Shown: piece after piece, positions 48,442 to 57,451 of the stretch
Numbering within the stretch: position 1 is the first letter of the stretch
Layout: every line of letters begins with the position of its first letter
DNA from: Sphingomonas sp. PP-CE-3A-406
Lineage (GTDB): Bacteria > Pseudomonadota > Alphaproteobacteria > Sphingomonadales > Sphingomonadaceae
Reading direction: 5' to 3'
Length of the DNA stretch: 64,000 nt
Assembly: GCF_003688625.1 (NCBI RefSeq)
Contig: NZ_RCWY01000003.1
Span: 124,001 to 188,000, forward strand
The notes under the pieces: model-generated
The model's input: the letters and a program-made list of their open reading frames with translations, nothing else
Databases searched by the model: none
What the model was told of the DNA's origin: nothing
Translations under genes and position numbers: made by a program

Positions 48442-49389
48442 GTGAACCACCCCCTGCCCTCGCGCGAGGCGATCGTGGCTACTGCGCATGAGTCGATTTC
48501 GCGCGGGTCGAAGAGTTTTGCCGCCGCCAGCCTGTTGTTCGACAAGCCGACGCGCGAGCGGGCGTGGCTGTTGTACGCGTGGTGCCGGCGGTGCGACGAT
48601 ATTGCCGATGGTCAGGATCATGGGCATGGCATGACCGTCGTCGAGGACGCCCCGGCTCGGCTGGTCGCGCTGTCGGCGATGACCGAGCAGGCGCTGGCGG
48701 GCGAAGTCGTCGGCGAGCCGGCGTTCGATGCGCTGCGGATCTTTGCCGCCGAGACTCGGCTCCCGAAGCGATTCGCGCGCGATCTGGTCGAGGGGTTTGC
48801 GCTGGATGCGCGCGAGTGGCGGCCGCGGTCGGAGAACGACCTGTACAAATATTGCTACCATGTCGCGGGTGTCGTCGGGTGCATGATGGCGATTGCGATG
48901 GGGGTCGATCCCGACGACGAGGACACACTCGACCGTGCGTGCGACCTGGGGATGGCGTTCCAGCTCGCCAATATCGCGCGCGATGTCGAGGAGGATGACC
49001 GGGTCGGGCGGTGCTACCTGCCCGAGGAATGGCTGGTCGAGATGGATTTTCCACCGGGGCAGCACATGAAGCCGCCGTTTCGCTCGCGCCTCGCGGTGCT
49101 GACGAAGCGGATGGCGGATCGGGCTGCGGCGTTCGAAGCGAGTGCGCGGGAGGGGACGCCGGCGCTGTCATTTCGCTCGGCCTGGGCGGTGTTGTCGGCG
49201 GCGGGAATTTATGGGGCGATCGGGCGGACCGTGGCGGCTCGGGGGGAGCACGCTTGGGATCACAGGGTGACGACGTCGGGGATGCAGAAGCTGGGGTTTA
49301 TCGCAACGGCGGCGCGGGAGGCGGCTCGGCGGGACACGCTGTATCCGCGGACTAAGCGGGATACTCGGTTGTGGACGCGGCCTAGGTAA
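48442..49389 (+). CDS. crtB: phytoene synthase
   Basis: A 315-residue enzyme that condenses two geranylgeranyl-PP into phytoene, the first committed carotenoid step. The substrate-Mg sites are CRRCDDIADGQD (DxxxD type) and NIARDVEEDDRVGRCYLP. SRGSKSFAAASLLFD and YCYHVAGVVGCMM are typical. It starts with a GTG (VNHPLPSREA, read as Met). With crtY and crtI it gives beta-carotene; the hydroxylases needed for xanthophylls are not in the window. Confidence 0.95.
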   Translation: MNHPLPSREAIVATAHESISRGSKSFAAASLLFDKPTRERAWLLYAWCRRCDDIADGQDHGHGMTVVEDAPARLVALSAMTEQALAGEVVGEPAFDALRIFAAETRLPKRFARDLVEGFALDAREWRPRSENDLYKYCYHVAGVVGCMMAIAMGVDPDDEDTLDRACDLGMAFQLANIARDVEEDDRVGRCYLPEEWLVEMDFPPGQHMKPPFRSRLAVLTKRMADRAAAFEASAREGTPALSFRSAWAVLSAAGIYGAIGRTVAARGEHAWDHRVTTSGMQKLGFIATAAREAARRDTLYPRTKRDTRLWTRPR

Positions 49390-49403
49390 TCATCAATGGT
49401 AGT

Positions 49404-49459
49404 TTGTTCTCCCGCGAAGGCGGGAGTCCAGTCTGGGTCCCCGCCTTCGCGGGGAAACA
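49404..49459. repeat. R2 palindromic repeat
   Basis: TTGTTCTCCCGCGAAGGCGG and GTCCCCGCCTTCGCGGGGAA, the same family as the one inside thiD. It separates the convergent crtB and small cysteine protein genes. Confidence 0.9.
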
Positions 49460-49461
49460 GT

Positions 49462-49692
49462 CTAGCCCTGTGGCTTAGCCTTGCCGGTCTTGGCCATCAA
49501 CTGGCCTTGTGCACGGCAGTTCGCACCGATCATCGGGTACGGAACGTCGGTGTTCTGCGCCAACTGGTCGGGCAGCGCCGCGCGGCACTGGGCCATCGTT
49601 TCGTAGCGCGCCGGGATCACGCGAGCCTCGGTGCAGTTCACATTGCCGTCACCGCAGCCCATGATGGCCATGACGTAGAACAGCGGTTCCAT
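49462..49692 (-). CDS. small cysteine-containing hypothetical protein
   Basis: A 76-residue protein starting MEPLFYVMAIMGCGDGNVNC. It has four cysteines (two near residue 15, two in CRAALPDQ and NCRAQGQ), giving a possible disulfide-bonded fold. The hydrophobic N-terminus MEPLFYVMAIMG may be a weak signal. I have seen similar proteins in sphingomonads but know no function. The frame extends to 49839 without a good alternative start. It diverges from the ABC transporter gene. Confidence 0.7.
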   Translation of the reverse strand: MEPLFYVMAIMGCGDGNVNCTEARVIPARYETMAQCRAALPDQLAQNTDVPYPMIGANCRAQGQLMAKTGKAKPQG

Positions 49693-49825
49693 TTCATTCT
49701 CCAGTGGCTCGCGGTGGCAGGCGACGTGGCCGACATCGGACACGATAACAAAAGCGACGAAGTGGCAGGATTGTTCCGCCAACTGCTTTCGCCGGGGCTT
49801 GACTGCGCCTACATCGCATCGATCC

Positions 49826-51655
49826 ATGCCACCTGACACCTACACCTCCACCCGCGCGGACCAGCCGTTGCTGCCGACGCTCCGCCGCTTCCTGCCGTTC
49901 CTGTGGCCGGCGGGGCAGCCCAAGCTGAAGGCGCGGATCGTCGTCGCGATGCTGCTGGTGATCGCGTCGAAGCTGATCCAGGTTTTCGGCGCCGCGTTCA
50001 CGTTGAAGTACGCGGTGGACCGGATGGCGGGGAACGATCGCGGGGCGGTGACGCTCGTCGTGTTGCTGGTGGTCGGGTACGCGGCGTCGCGGTTCGGGAC
50101 GACATTGTTCGACAATCTGCGCAACGCGGTGTTCGAGCGCGTCGGGCAGGACGCATCGCGGCGGCTGGCGGCGCAGGTGTTTCGCCATCTGCATGCGCTG
50201 AGCCTCGATTTTCACCTGTCGCGGCGGACGGGCGCGGTCACCAAGGTGGTCGAGCGTGGGACCAAGAGCATCGATACGATGCTGTATTTCCTGCTGTTCA
50301 ACATCGCGCCGACGGTGTTCGAGCTCGTGCTGGTGCTCGGGCTGTTCTGGACCAAGTTCGGCTGGCCGCTGGTCGTCGCGACCGTCGTGATGGTGGTCGG
50401 CTACATCCTCTTCACTCGGATGGTGACCGACTGGCGCAATGCGCTGCGCGCGCGGATGAACGACCTCGATACCGGCGCGGTCGCGCATGCGGTGGATTCG
50501 CTGTTGAACTTCGAGACGGTGAAATATTTCGGCGCCGAGGAGCGCGAGGCGCGGCGCTACGACAGCGCGATCACGGCATATTCCGAGGCGGCGGTGAAAA
50601 GCGAGAATTCGCTCGCGTGGCTGAACCTCGGCCAGGCGCTGATCACCAACGTGATGCTGGCGGGCGGCATGGGCTTCGTCGTGTGGCGGTGGAGCCGCGG
50701 CGAGGCGTCGGCGGGCGACGTGGTGTTCGTGTCGACGCTGCTGGCGCAGCTGTTCCGGCCGCTCGACCTGCTGGGGATGGTGTATCGCACGATCCGGCAG
50801 GGTGCGCTCGACATGGCGGCGATGTTCGACCTGATCGATACGCCGGCGACCGTGGTCGATGCGCCGGGCGCGCCAGCGCTGGCGGTGAGCGCGGGGCATG
50901 TGCGGTTCGAGGGGGTGTCGTTCGGGTATGATGTCGGGCGGCCGATCCTGCGCGATCTGGATCTGGATGTGCCGGCGGGATCTACGCTGGCGGTGGTGGG
51001 GCCGTCGGGGGCGGGGAAGTCGACGCTCGCGCGGTTGCTGTACCGGTTCTACGACCTGACGGGCGGGCAGATTACCGTCGACGGGCAGGACATTTCGGAG
51101 GTTCGACAGGCATCTTTGCGCGCTGCGATCGGGATCGTGCCGCAGGATACGGTGCTGTTCAACGACACGATCGGGTATAATATCGCCTATGGTCGTGAGG
51201 GTGCGGAGACGCCTGAGGTCGAGGTTGCGGCGAAGGGTGCGGCGATTGCCGGGTTCATCGAGCGCCAGCCGCTCGGGTATGAGACGCGGGTCGGCGAGCG
51301 TGGGTTGAAGCTGTCGGGTGGCGAGAAACAGCGCGTGGCGATCGCGCGGACGCTGCTCAAGAACCCGCCGATCTTGATTCTGGACGAGGCAACGTCGGCG
51401 CTGGACAGCCGGACCGAGGCGGAGATCCTCGACACGCTGGAGGCGATCGAGCGCGGGCGCACGACGATCGTGATTGCGCACCGGCTCTCCACGGTGGTGC
51501 ATGCGGACCAGATCGTCGTGCTGGAGGCGGGGCGGATCGTCGAGAAGGGAACGCATGGCGAGCTGCTGCGGGAGGGCGGCGTGTATGCGGAGATGTGGAA
51601 CCGACAGGCGCAGGAGCGGGCTGGTGATGACGATGGGGCGTTGGCGGCGGAGTAG
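49826..51655 (+). CDS. ABC exporter, Atm1/heavy-metal-tolerance type (fused permease-ATPase)
   Basis: A 609-residue half-transporter. Six membrane helices over residues ~25-310, then the ATPase: Walker A VVGPSGAGKSTLARLL, signature LSGGEKQRVAIART, Walker B ILILDEATSALD, H-loop IAHRLSTVVH. The transmembrane pattern (FHLSRRTGAVTKVVERGTKS, NFETVKYFGAEEREARRYD) matches the ABCB7/Atm1 family, which exports glutathione-linked persulfides or metal conjugates. In NaAtm1 this includes metal detoxification. Start ATG 49826; a longer frame to 49799 is possible. Confidence 0.93.
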   Translation: MPPDTYTSTRADQPLLPTLRRFLPFLWPAGQPKLKARIVVAMLLVIASKLIQVFGAAFTLKYAVDRMAGNDRGAVTLVVLLVVGYAASRFGTTLFDNLRNAVFERVGQDASRRLAAQVFRHLHALSLDFHLSRRTGAVTKVVERGTKSIDTMLYFLLFNIAPTVFELVLVLGLFWTKFGWPLVVATVVMVVGYILFTRMVTDWRNALRARMNDLDTGAVAHAVDSLLNFETVKYFGAEEREARRYDSAITAYSEAAVKSENSLAWLNLGQALITNVMLAGGMGFVVWRWSRGEASAGDVVFVSTLLAQLFRPLDLLGMVYRTIRQGALDMAAMFDLIDTPATVVDAPGAPALAVSAGHVRFEGVSFGYDVGRPILRDLDLDVPAGSTLAVVGPSGAGKSTLARLLYRFYDLTGGQITVDGQDISEVRQASLRAAIGIVPQDTVLFNDTIGYNIAYGREGAETPEVEVAAKGAAIAGFIERQPLGYETRVGERGLKLSGGEKQRVAIARTLLKNPPILILDEATSALDSRTEAEILDTLEAIERGRTTIVIAHRLSTVVHADQIVVLEAGRIVEKGTHGELLREGGVYAEMWNRQAQERAGDDDGALAAE

Positions 51656-51774
51656 GTGCGCGGGTAGCCGTGGGTAGCCGACGGTTATAGCGTGCCGCCG
51701 CTCCCGCTGCGTCGGGAGTGTTCCGTTCTCATCCCGTAAAGCAAGTACGTCGGTCTCATTCGAACGGCAGCCTC

Positions 51775-51832
51775 CTTGTTCTCCCGCGAAGGCGGGAGCC
51801 CAGTCTGGGTCCCCGCCTTCGCGGGGAAACAC
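51775..51832. repeat. R2 palindromic repeat
   Basis: Arms TTGTTCTCCCGCGAAGGCGG and CCCCGCCTTCGCGGGGAAAC, with the centre GAGCCCAGTCTGGG. It is nearly the same as 49404-49459. Confidence 0.9.
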
Positions 51833-51874
51833 GTTTGGTGACGGCCTTTTGGGACTCTTACGTTTCTCAGACCG

Positions 51875-51978
51875 CCACCCCGGCGAAGGCCGGGGCCCAA
51901 TTGGAAAGGTGGTAATAACGACGCGCTACCATCCGTTAGCAACGTTCCCCAATTGGGCCCCGGCCTTCGCCGGGGTGG
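51875..51978 (+). repeat. R1 palindromic doublet repeat
   Basis: 104 bp. Arms CCACCCCGGCGAAGGCCGGG and CCGGCCTTCGCCGGGGTGG around the core GGAAAGGTGGTAATAACG...GTTAGCAACGTTCCCC. It is the best match to the consensus core. Confidence 0.92.
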
Positions 51979-52149
51979 TTGGTGTCTGGGGGATGAATGG
52001 AGCGCTAACGGCGAGTAGCGCGGAGTGCGGTAACGCTTCCGTTCCCTTGCGAACGCGGGGGGGCAGGAAGGGCGGACGGGGCGCTGCTTGATCCTGGGCC
52101 CCCGCTTTCGCGGGAACGGAGGTGAGGCGTTGCTTCATTCCATGCCGGA

Positions 52150-53223
52150 CTACGCCGGAATCGACGGGTCCAGTTCGCGCAAGCGCGCCTCGATCGCGCT
52201 CGAATATTGGTAGATATGCGTCAGGTCCGACAGCAGATGCCGCGTTTCGTCCTTGCCGGCGAACATCCCGAGATACTTGGTGGTAATCCCGTTGAAGTGC
52301 ATCCGCGCGACCGTTTTCCGATTATTGTCGTCGAGCAGGATCGCGCAATACGACTTCGCGTCGCGGACGATCACGCGTTTCGGGTCGACCAGGCGCGAGG
52401 CGATCGCCTGGATGATGTGGAAGCCGGAAATCTCCTCCTGCGTGGTGACGATGCCGTCGCCGTCCGAGGGGTCGTCGGACGCCCCCGCAGGCAGGTCCTC
52501 GACCGGGCTCGACGCCTTCAGCGCCGACGACAGGCGTTCGTTGACGAAATCGCGTATCAGAGCGGCGATCGCCGGCGCGAGCAGCTTGGCGAAACCGTCC
52601 TTGATCGCAGGCGTCAGGCGCCCGCCATGGACGCGCTACGCCATCATCCGGACGAACTCGTCGGAGGGCTCGGCGAACTCCTTCTCCAGTTCGAGACGGA
52701 TCAGCGACTGCGTCTTGAGGTTGCCGGCCTCCTGGACGATCTTGTCGATGTCGAACGCGGCCTTGGTGAATTTCTCGAGCGTGCGGATGTCGCCGGGCTT
52801 GATCGCGTCCATCGTGAAGGTGAAGAACGGCTTGTCGTCCATCTTGTTCGGGCGTTCGATGTCCGAATAGAACTGGTACACGACGCCGTTGGTGAGCACC
52901 GCGAGACGCGCGTCGGTGACGCTGAAATAGCGGAAGAGTTGGCCGGCGTGATTGACGTTGAGCTGGACCGACGAGGGCTTGCACTCGATCAGGATCGACA
53001 CTTTCCCGCCCGCGCAGATCGCGTAGTCGACCTTCTCGCCCTTCTTGGTGCCGACGTCCGCGGTGAATTCGGGGACGACCTCGGACGGGTTGAAGACGTC
53101 GTAGCCGAGCGACTGGAGGAACGGCATCACTAGCGCGGTCTTCGCCGCTTCCTCGGTCAGGAGGACTTCGCGGTGTTCGATCGTGCGCTTTTGCAGCTCG
53201 GCCAGCCTGATGTTCAGTTCCAT
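52150..53223 (-). pseudogene. HSDR_N-type restriction nuclease gene interrupted by one in-frame TAG
   Basis: One frame runs from ATG 53223 (MELNIRLAELQKR) to a TAG at 52150 but is cut by a TAG at 52636-52638. The first part (195 residues) is the N-terminal nuclease domain of type I HsdR-like proteins with a PD-(D/E)XK core (KVDYAICAGG, ILIECKPSS). After the TAG the same frame continues RVHGGRLTPAIKDGFAKLLA and on to KTVARMHFNGITTKYLGMF. No frameshift is present, only the stop. It is either a point-inactivated gene or a truncated 195-residue nuclease. No hsdM or hsdS lies nearby. Confidence 0.75.
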
Positions 53224-53312
53224 GCGCGTCCCCCCGGATTGAACGTGGGAGGATGCGCAGGGAAGTTGTGCCGGTCCATGACGGGACCACGACAACCCGA
53301 CCGGATCTCGAT

Positions 53313-53972
53313 CTATTGCGCGCGGCGGGTGCGGCGCCAGTAGAAGAACGAATAGAGAACCGGCGTCGCGACCATCACCAGCAGCAGCGCGCGGAAGACG
53401 GCCGTGCGGGTTTCGCCCTGCATCGGCAGCGCGGCGAGGACGATGATCGCGAGACCCGCGGCCATCATGATGCGGCTGGCATAGCGATGCGTGGCGATCC
53501 AGTTGTCGGGATCGACGATCGCCCAGGGGGTGCGGATGCCGACGAAGAAGCCGGGGCGCGACTTGGGCAGGACGTTGCCGATCGCGACGAGGAACGCGCC
53601 CAGGCCGGCGAGCATCGTCGTCGGGGGAAACACGAAACCGAACGCCGGGGCGGCGACCAGCGCTTCGGACAAGGCCATCATGCCAAGCAGCCCGGCCCAG
53701 GCGGTGCGATAAAGCGGCGCGGACTGTTCGAGCTTGTCCTGCAACGGTTCGAGCGACGGCAGTGCCGCCATGAACAGCGAGAGGCCGACTGTCAGCGCGA
53801 CGGGCGTGAACAATGCCCTGCTCGCGCTGGCGAAGCGATCGGGCAGGCCGTTGCCGCCCCAGTGGGTCGGTAGTTGCGTGCCCGCGGGGAAGCGGCCGAG
53901 CGCGATCGCGGCGACGATCGCCAGCGTCGCGGCGGTCAGCGCCGACGCGATCATCAGGTCCCGGTAACGCAT
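53313..53972 (-). CDS. sdpI: SdpI-family integral membrane protein
   Basis: A 219-residue protein with six predicted membrane helices. The N-terminal DUF1648 part has the LPTHWGGNGLPDRFAS motif (typical P-x-H-W/F), and the C-terminal SdpI domain shows VLPKSRPGFFVGIRTPWAI and DNWIATHRYASRIMMAAGLA. In Bacillus, SdpI is an immunity protein and signal transducer for the SDP toxin. Here no toxin gene sdpC is present. Its start overlaps the sdpR gene by 19 bp, as in the classic sdpRI operon. Confidence 0.85.
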   Translation of the reverse strand: MRYRDLMIASALTAATLAIVAAIALGRFPAGTQLPTHWGGNGLPDRFASASRALFTPVALTVGLSLFMAALPSLEPLQDKLEQSAPLYRTAWAGLLGMMALSEALVAAPAFGFVFPPTTMLAGLGAFLVAIGNVLPKSRPGFFVGIRTPWAIVDPDNWIATHRYASRIMMAAGLAIIVLAALPMQGETRTAVFRALLLVMVATPVLYSFFYWRRTRRAQ

Positions 53973-54256
53973 GTCTCGCTGCCCTTTTCGTGTGCGTCGC
54001 CGACGCGGAGCCGGCCCATGAAGCCCATCACCACCTCCTCCATCACCGACAAATCGAGCGTGTAGACGATCGACGTGCCGCGATTCTCGGCCTGGATGAG
54101 GCCGGCGGCCTTCAGCTTGGCGAAGTGGTTCGACATGGTCGGCTTCGACACCGCGAATGCTTCGGCAAGCGCGCCAGCGGTCATCGCGCCGCCTTTGAGC
54201 AGTTCGAGAATACGGCGGCGCGTCGGGTGCGCGAGGGCGTCGAAGACCGAGTCCAT
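53954..54256 (-). CDS. sdpR: SdpR/ArsR-family autorepressor
   Basis: A 100-residue winged-helix repressor. MDSVFDALAHPTRRRILELL is the ArsR N-terminus, AFAVSKPTMSNHFAKLKAAG the recognition helix and GLIQAENRGTSIVYTLDLSV the wing. No metal-binding cysteines of the ArsR/SmtB type are present, which fits the SdpR autorepressor group. It is the first gene of sdpR-sdpI and likely binds the repeated GCTAA/TTAGC sites upstream (54280-54300). Confidence 0.9.
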   Translation of the reverse strand: MDSVFDALAHPTRRRILELLKGGAMTAGALAEAFAVSKPTMSNHFAKLKAAGLIQAENRGTSIVYTLDLSVMEEVVMGFMGRLRVGDAHEKGSETCVTGT

Positions 54257-54279
54257 GTGCTTGGTTTATTCGTGAAGCA

Positions 54280-54300
54280 GCTAATTAGCAAGATGGCTAA
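54280..54300. promoter_or_regulatory. putative SdpR operator
   Basis: GCTAATTAGC (54280-54289) is a perfect palindrome, and its TTAGC is repeated inverted as GCTAA at 54296-54300 after six bases, giving three half-sites GCTAA/TTAGC/GCTAA. It sits 24 bp upstream of the sdpR start within an AT-rich promoter-like stretch. Confidence 0.5.
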
Positions 54301-54331
54301 CTATTTGAGTGCAGTCGACTAGAGATAGACG

Positions 54332-54439
54332 CACCTCCCCGGCGGAGGCCGGGGTCCAGTTGGAAAGGTTGTCGTAACAACTGGATGCTCTCAGTCGGCA
54401 ACGTCTCCCAACTGGACCCCGGCCGCCGCCGGGGAGGTG
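54332..54439 (+). repeat. R1 palindromic doublet repeat
   Basis: 108 bp with arms CACCTCCCCGGCGGAGGCCG and CGGCCGCCGCCGGGGAGGTG and the 48-nt core GGAAAGGTTG...CAACGTCTCCC. It lies between the divergent sdpR and recQ genes. Confidence 0.9.
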
Positions 54440-54535
54440 CATGCTAAGAGGGTCGGGGTGTTAAACCCCCGGCCTCCTCGCGATAACACCCCCAGTCTCC
54501 TCGACATCGCCCCGAGGATCGCTACCTAGGCGGCA

Positions 54536-56305
54536 ATGGCACTCGACCCCCTCCCCGATCTCCAGCGCATCTTCGGTTTCCCCGATTTCCGCGGCGTGCA
54601 GCGCGATGTCGTCGACCGGGTGCTCGCGGGGCAGCGGACACTGGCGGTGATGCCGACGGGCGCGGGGAAGTCGCTATGCTACCAGTTGCCGGCGACGATG
54701 CTGGAGGGGACGTGCGTGGTCGTGTCGCCGCTGATCGCGCTGATGCACGACCAGTTGCGCGCGGCCACCGCGGTCGGGATCAAGGCGGCGACGCTGACAT
54801 CGGTCGATACGAACCGCGAGGAGACGATCGCGCGGTTCCGCGCGGGCGATCTCGACCTGCTATACGTCGCTCCGGAACGGGCTTCGAACGAGAGTTTTCG
54901 CAACCTGCTCAGCCAGGCCAAGCTCAGCTTGTTCGCGATCGACGAGGCGCATTGCGTCAGCGAGTGGGGGCATGATTTCCGGCCGGACTACCGGTTGCTG
55001 CGGCCTCTGCTCGATAGTTTTCCGGATGTGCCGCGGCTCGCGCTGACCGCGACCGCCGACGCGCATACCCGCGCCGATATCCTCGAGCAGTTGGGGATCT
55101 CGCAGGAGGGGCTGATCGTGTCGGGGTTCGACCGGCCGAACATCCGCTATGCGATTTCGGGGCGCGACAACGTCAATCGGCAGATCGCGGATATCCTCGA
55201 GAAGATCCCGGGGCCGGGCATTGTGTACGCGCAGACGCGGGCGGCGACCGAGAAGCTGGCGGAGGCGCTGGGGCGGAGCGGGCGGCCGACGCGGGCGTAT
55301 CATGCCGGGCTCGATCCGCAGGTTCGCGCGAAGAACCAGGCGGATTTCGTCGCGAGCGAGGACATGGTGATCTGCGCTACGGTCGCGTTCGGGATGGGGA
55401 TCGACAAGCCCGACGTGCGGTTCGTGGCGCATGCCGGGCTGCCGAAATCGATCGAGGCCTATTACCAGGAGACCGGGCGCGCGGGGCGTGATGGCGACCC
55501 GGCGATCGCGCATCTGTTCTGGGGCGCGGAGGATTTCGCGCGTGCCCGGCAGCGGATCGGCGAGGTCGAGCCCGAGCGGCAGGCGGGCGAGCGGCAGCGG
55601 CTGACCGCGATGGGCGGGCTGGTCGAGACGGCCGGGTGCCGGCGGCGGATCCTGCTCAAGCATTTCGGCGAGGAGCGGCTCGAGGATTGCGGGAATTGCG
55701 ACAATTGCCTCGGTAACGTCGATGCGGTGGATGCGACCGAGACTGCGCGCAAATTCCTGTCGGCGGTGTTCCGCACCGGGCAGATGTTCGGCGTGGGGTA
55801 CATCGAGGGGATCCTGACGGGGGTGTCGTCGGAGCGCAGCCTGATGAACGGGCATGAGGCGCTGTCGGTGTACGGGATCGTCGATGGCGACGAGGTGGCG
55901 TTGCTGAAGCCCGTTTCGCGCGCGCTGATGCTGAAGGATGCGCTGCGCACCAATCCGCATGGCGGGCTTGAGTTCGGGCCGGCGGCGAAGGCTATCCTCA
56001 AGGGCGAGGCGGCGGTGTCTATCGTCGTGCCGCCCAAACGCGAGCGGCGGCGGAAGGGGGCGGTTGGCGCTGTGCCGAACCCGGTCGACGATCCGCTGTT
56101 CGAAGCGTTGCGCGTGCGGCGGCGCGATCTGGCGAAGGAAGCGGGCGTTCCGCCGTATGTGATCTTCCACGATTCGGTTCTGCGTGACATTGCGCGGCAG
56201 CGGCCGGCGTCGCGCGCCGAGCTCAGCCTGTTATCAGGCATTGGCGCGCGGAAACTCGACGCCTATGGGGATGCCTTCCTCCAGGTGATCCGCGAGTCCG
56301 CATGA
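54536..56305 (+). CDS. recQ: ATP-dependent DNA helicase RecQ
   Basis: A 589-residue 3'-5' helicase in recombination and repair. Motif I is MPTGAGKSLCYQLP (residues 39-52), motif II FAIDEAHCVSEWGHDFRPDY, motif VI QETGRAGRDGDPA. The RecQ zinc site is formed by GCRRRILLKHFGEERLEDCG and NCDNC. A C-terminal HRDC domain (DDPLFEALRVRRRDLAKEAG, LLSGIGARKLDAYG) completes it. The stop overlaps the next start (ATGA). Confidence 0.96.
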   Translation: MALDPLPDLQRIFGFPDFRGVQRDVVDRVLAGQRTLAVMPTGAGKSLCYQLPATMLEGTCVVVSPLIALMHDQLRAATAVGIKAATLTSVDTNREETIARFRAGDLDLLYVAPERASNESFRNLLSQAKLSLFAIDEAHCVSEWGHDFRPDYRLLRPLLDSFPDVPRLALTATADAHTRADILEQLGISQEGLIVSGFDRPNIRYAISGRDNVNRQIADILEKIPGPGIVYAQTRAATEKLAEALGRSGRPTRAYHAGLDPQVRAKNQADFVASEDMVICATVAFGMGIDKPDVRFVAHAGLPKSIEAYYQETGRAGRDGDPAIAHLFWGAEDFARARQRIGEVEPERQAGERQRLTAMGGLVETAGCRRRILLKHFGEERLEDCGNCDNCLGNVDAVDATETARKFLSAVFRTGQMFGVGYIEGILTGVSSERSLMNGHEALSVYGIVDGDEVALLKPVSRALMLKDALRTNPHGGLEFGPAAKAILKGEAAVSIVVPPKRERRRKGAVGAVPNPVDDPLFEALRVRRRDLAKEAGVPPYVIFHDSVLRDIARQRPASRAELSLLSGIGARKLDAYGDAFLQVIRESA

Positions 56306-56730
56306 TACGGCATATAAACGAAAGTATTTCGGTCGCGCCGCAGATCGCGGTCGAGCAGGTCGCGGAGATCGCTGCGGCTGGGTTCAAGACCATCGTCAAC
56401 AATCGTCCGGATGACGAGGATGCGGGGCAGCCTTCGGGTGACGCGATCCGCGCGGCGGCGGAAGCGGCTGGGCTCAGATACGTCTCGATTCCGGTGACGC
56501 ATGCGGGGTTCTCGCATCCGCAGATCGACGCGATGACGCAGGCGCTGACGGATTCGGACGGGCCTGTGCTGGCGTATTGTCGATCGGGGACGCGGAGCTG
56601 CAATTTGTGGGCGCTGGCGGCGGCGAAGGCGGGGCGGAATCCGAACCTGTTGCTCGCGCAGGCCGAGGACGCCGGGTATGATCTGCGCGGTATCCGCCCG
56701 ATGCTGGACGCGCTCGCAGGGCCGCGATGA
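56302..56730 (+). CDS. TIGR01244-family phosphatase/sulfurtransferase-like protein
   Basis: A 142-residue protein of the Blh/DUF442 (TIGR01244) group with a dual-specificity phosphatase fold. The P-loop is AYCRSGTRSCNLW (Cys-x5-Arg), and FKTIVNNRPDDEDAGQPSGD is the conserved upstream block. Relatives are linked to sulfide or persulfide handling, but this member's substrate is unknown. It overlaps recQ by the ATGA codons and the next gene by ATGA as well, forming a three-gene unit. Confidence 0.85.
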   Translation: MIRHINESISVAPQIAVEQVAEIAAAGFKTIVNNRPDDEDAGQPSGDAIRAAAEAAGLRYVSIPVTHAGFSHPQIDAMTQALTDSDGPVLAYCRSGTRSCNLWALAAAKAGRNPNLLLAQAEDAGYDLRGIRPMLDALAGPR

Positions 56731-57158
56731 GCCAGGTCGCGATCGGGCCCTATCTGGTCGGGCCCTATGCGATCGGCGGCTCGGTCGTGGCCGTGCTGGT
56801 GATCGTTGGTCTCGTCACTGCCTGGGCGTTCGTTCGGGGGCGACGGGTCGTAAAGATCGAGACGCCGGAAGAGGCGGCGGACGCGGCGCAGGCGCAGTTG
56901 CACGGGTTCGCGGTGGCGGGCGCCGTGGTCGGCGCGGATGGCCAGGGTGCGCTGGCGGTGGCGGACGACGGGCGGGTCGCGGCGGTGAAGCGGGTCGGCA
57001 AGCGGCTCGCGGTGCGCGAGGTCGCGTGGCGAACGGTGCGCGCGACGCACGAGGGGATTTTAGTCGAGACCGGCGACAAGATGCTCGGCGCGGTGATGCT
57101 GTCGCGGGTCGATGTGCTCGATATCCGGCGGTTGGCGCCGAAGGGCGTGCGGGTTTAG
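56727..57158 (+). CDS. hypothetical protein with one membrane helix
   Basis: A 143-residue protein: a short N-terminus, one membrane helix (AIGGSVVAVLVIVGLVTAWA) and a soluble domain of ~100 residues (VVKIETPEEAADAAQAQLHG, VGADGQGALAVADDGRVAAV). The final part (LGAVMLSRVDVLDIRRL) suggests a beta-rich fold. No family recognised. It is coupled to the TIGR01244 gene. Confidence 0.7.
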   Translation: MSQVAIGPYLVGPYAIGGSVVAVLVIVGLVTAWAFVRGRRVVKIETPEEAADAAQAQLHGFAVAGAVVGADGQGALAVADDGRVAAVKRVGKRLAVREVAWRTVRATHEGILVETGDKMLGAVMLSRVDVLDIRRLAPKGVRV

Positions 57159-57221
57159 GCGCGGGCTTTTGTTGGGGTCGCCGCTTATGCGCTCCCCCGT
57201 CTTTCGCCCCGCTCCCCCTCC

Positions 57222-57358
57222 CCGTTCGTTCTGCGTAGCTGCTGAGCTTGTCGAAGCGGCGTATCGAAGGACAGGTTGGCCCACGGGGCCTGTGCTGCGA
57301 TACGCGCCCTCGATACGCTCCTGGCGGAGCTACTCGGACGCTACTCAGCACAAACGGG
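57222..57358. repeat. R5 palindromic repeat
   Basis: Begins CCGTTCGTTCTGCGTAGC and ends CTACTCAGCACAAACGG, with ATACGCGCCCTCGATACG inside. It is 137 bp long. Confidence 0.83.
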
Positions 57359-57451
57359 GGTGTTTGCACTGGTCGTATCGGGGCTCCGTCGGGGAAGTGC
57401 TGGCGCATAGGACTTGAGTGTCGACCGATGCGGGGAGACGGCACTCTTCTG

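Larger units (their letters stand above)
51656..52149. other. gene-free repeat region
   Basis: About 490 bp between the ABC exporter and the broken HSDR_N gene. It holds R2 (51775-51832) and R1 (51875-51978), plus half-copies of R2-type arms near 52090-52115 (CCTGGGCCCCCGCTTTCGCG). No gene seen. Confidence 0.6.
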
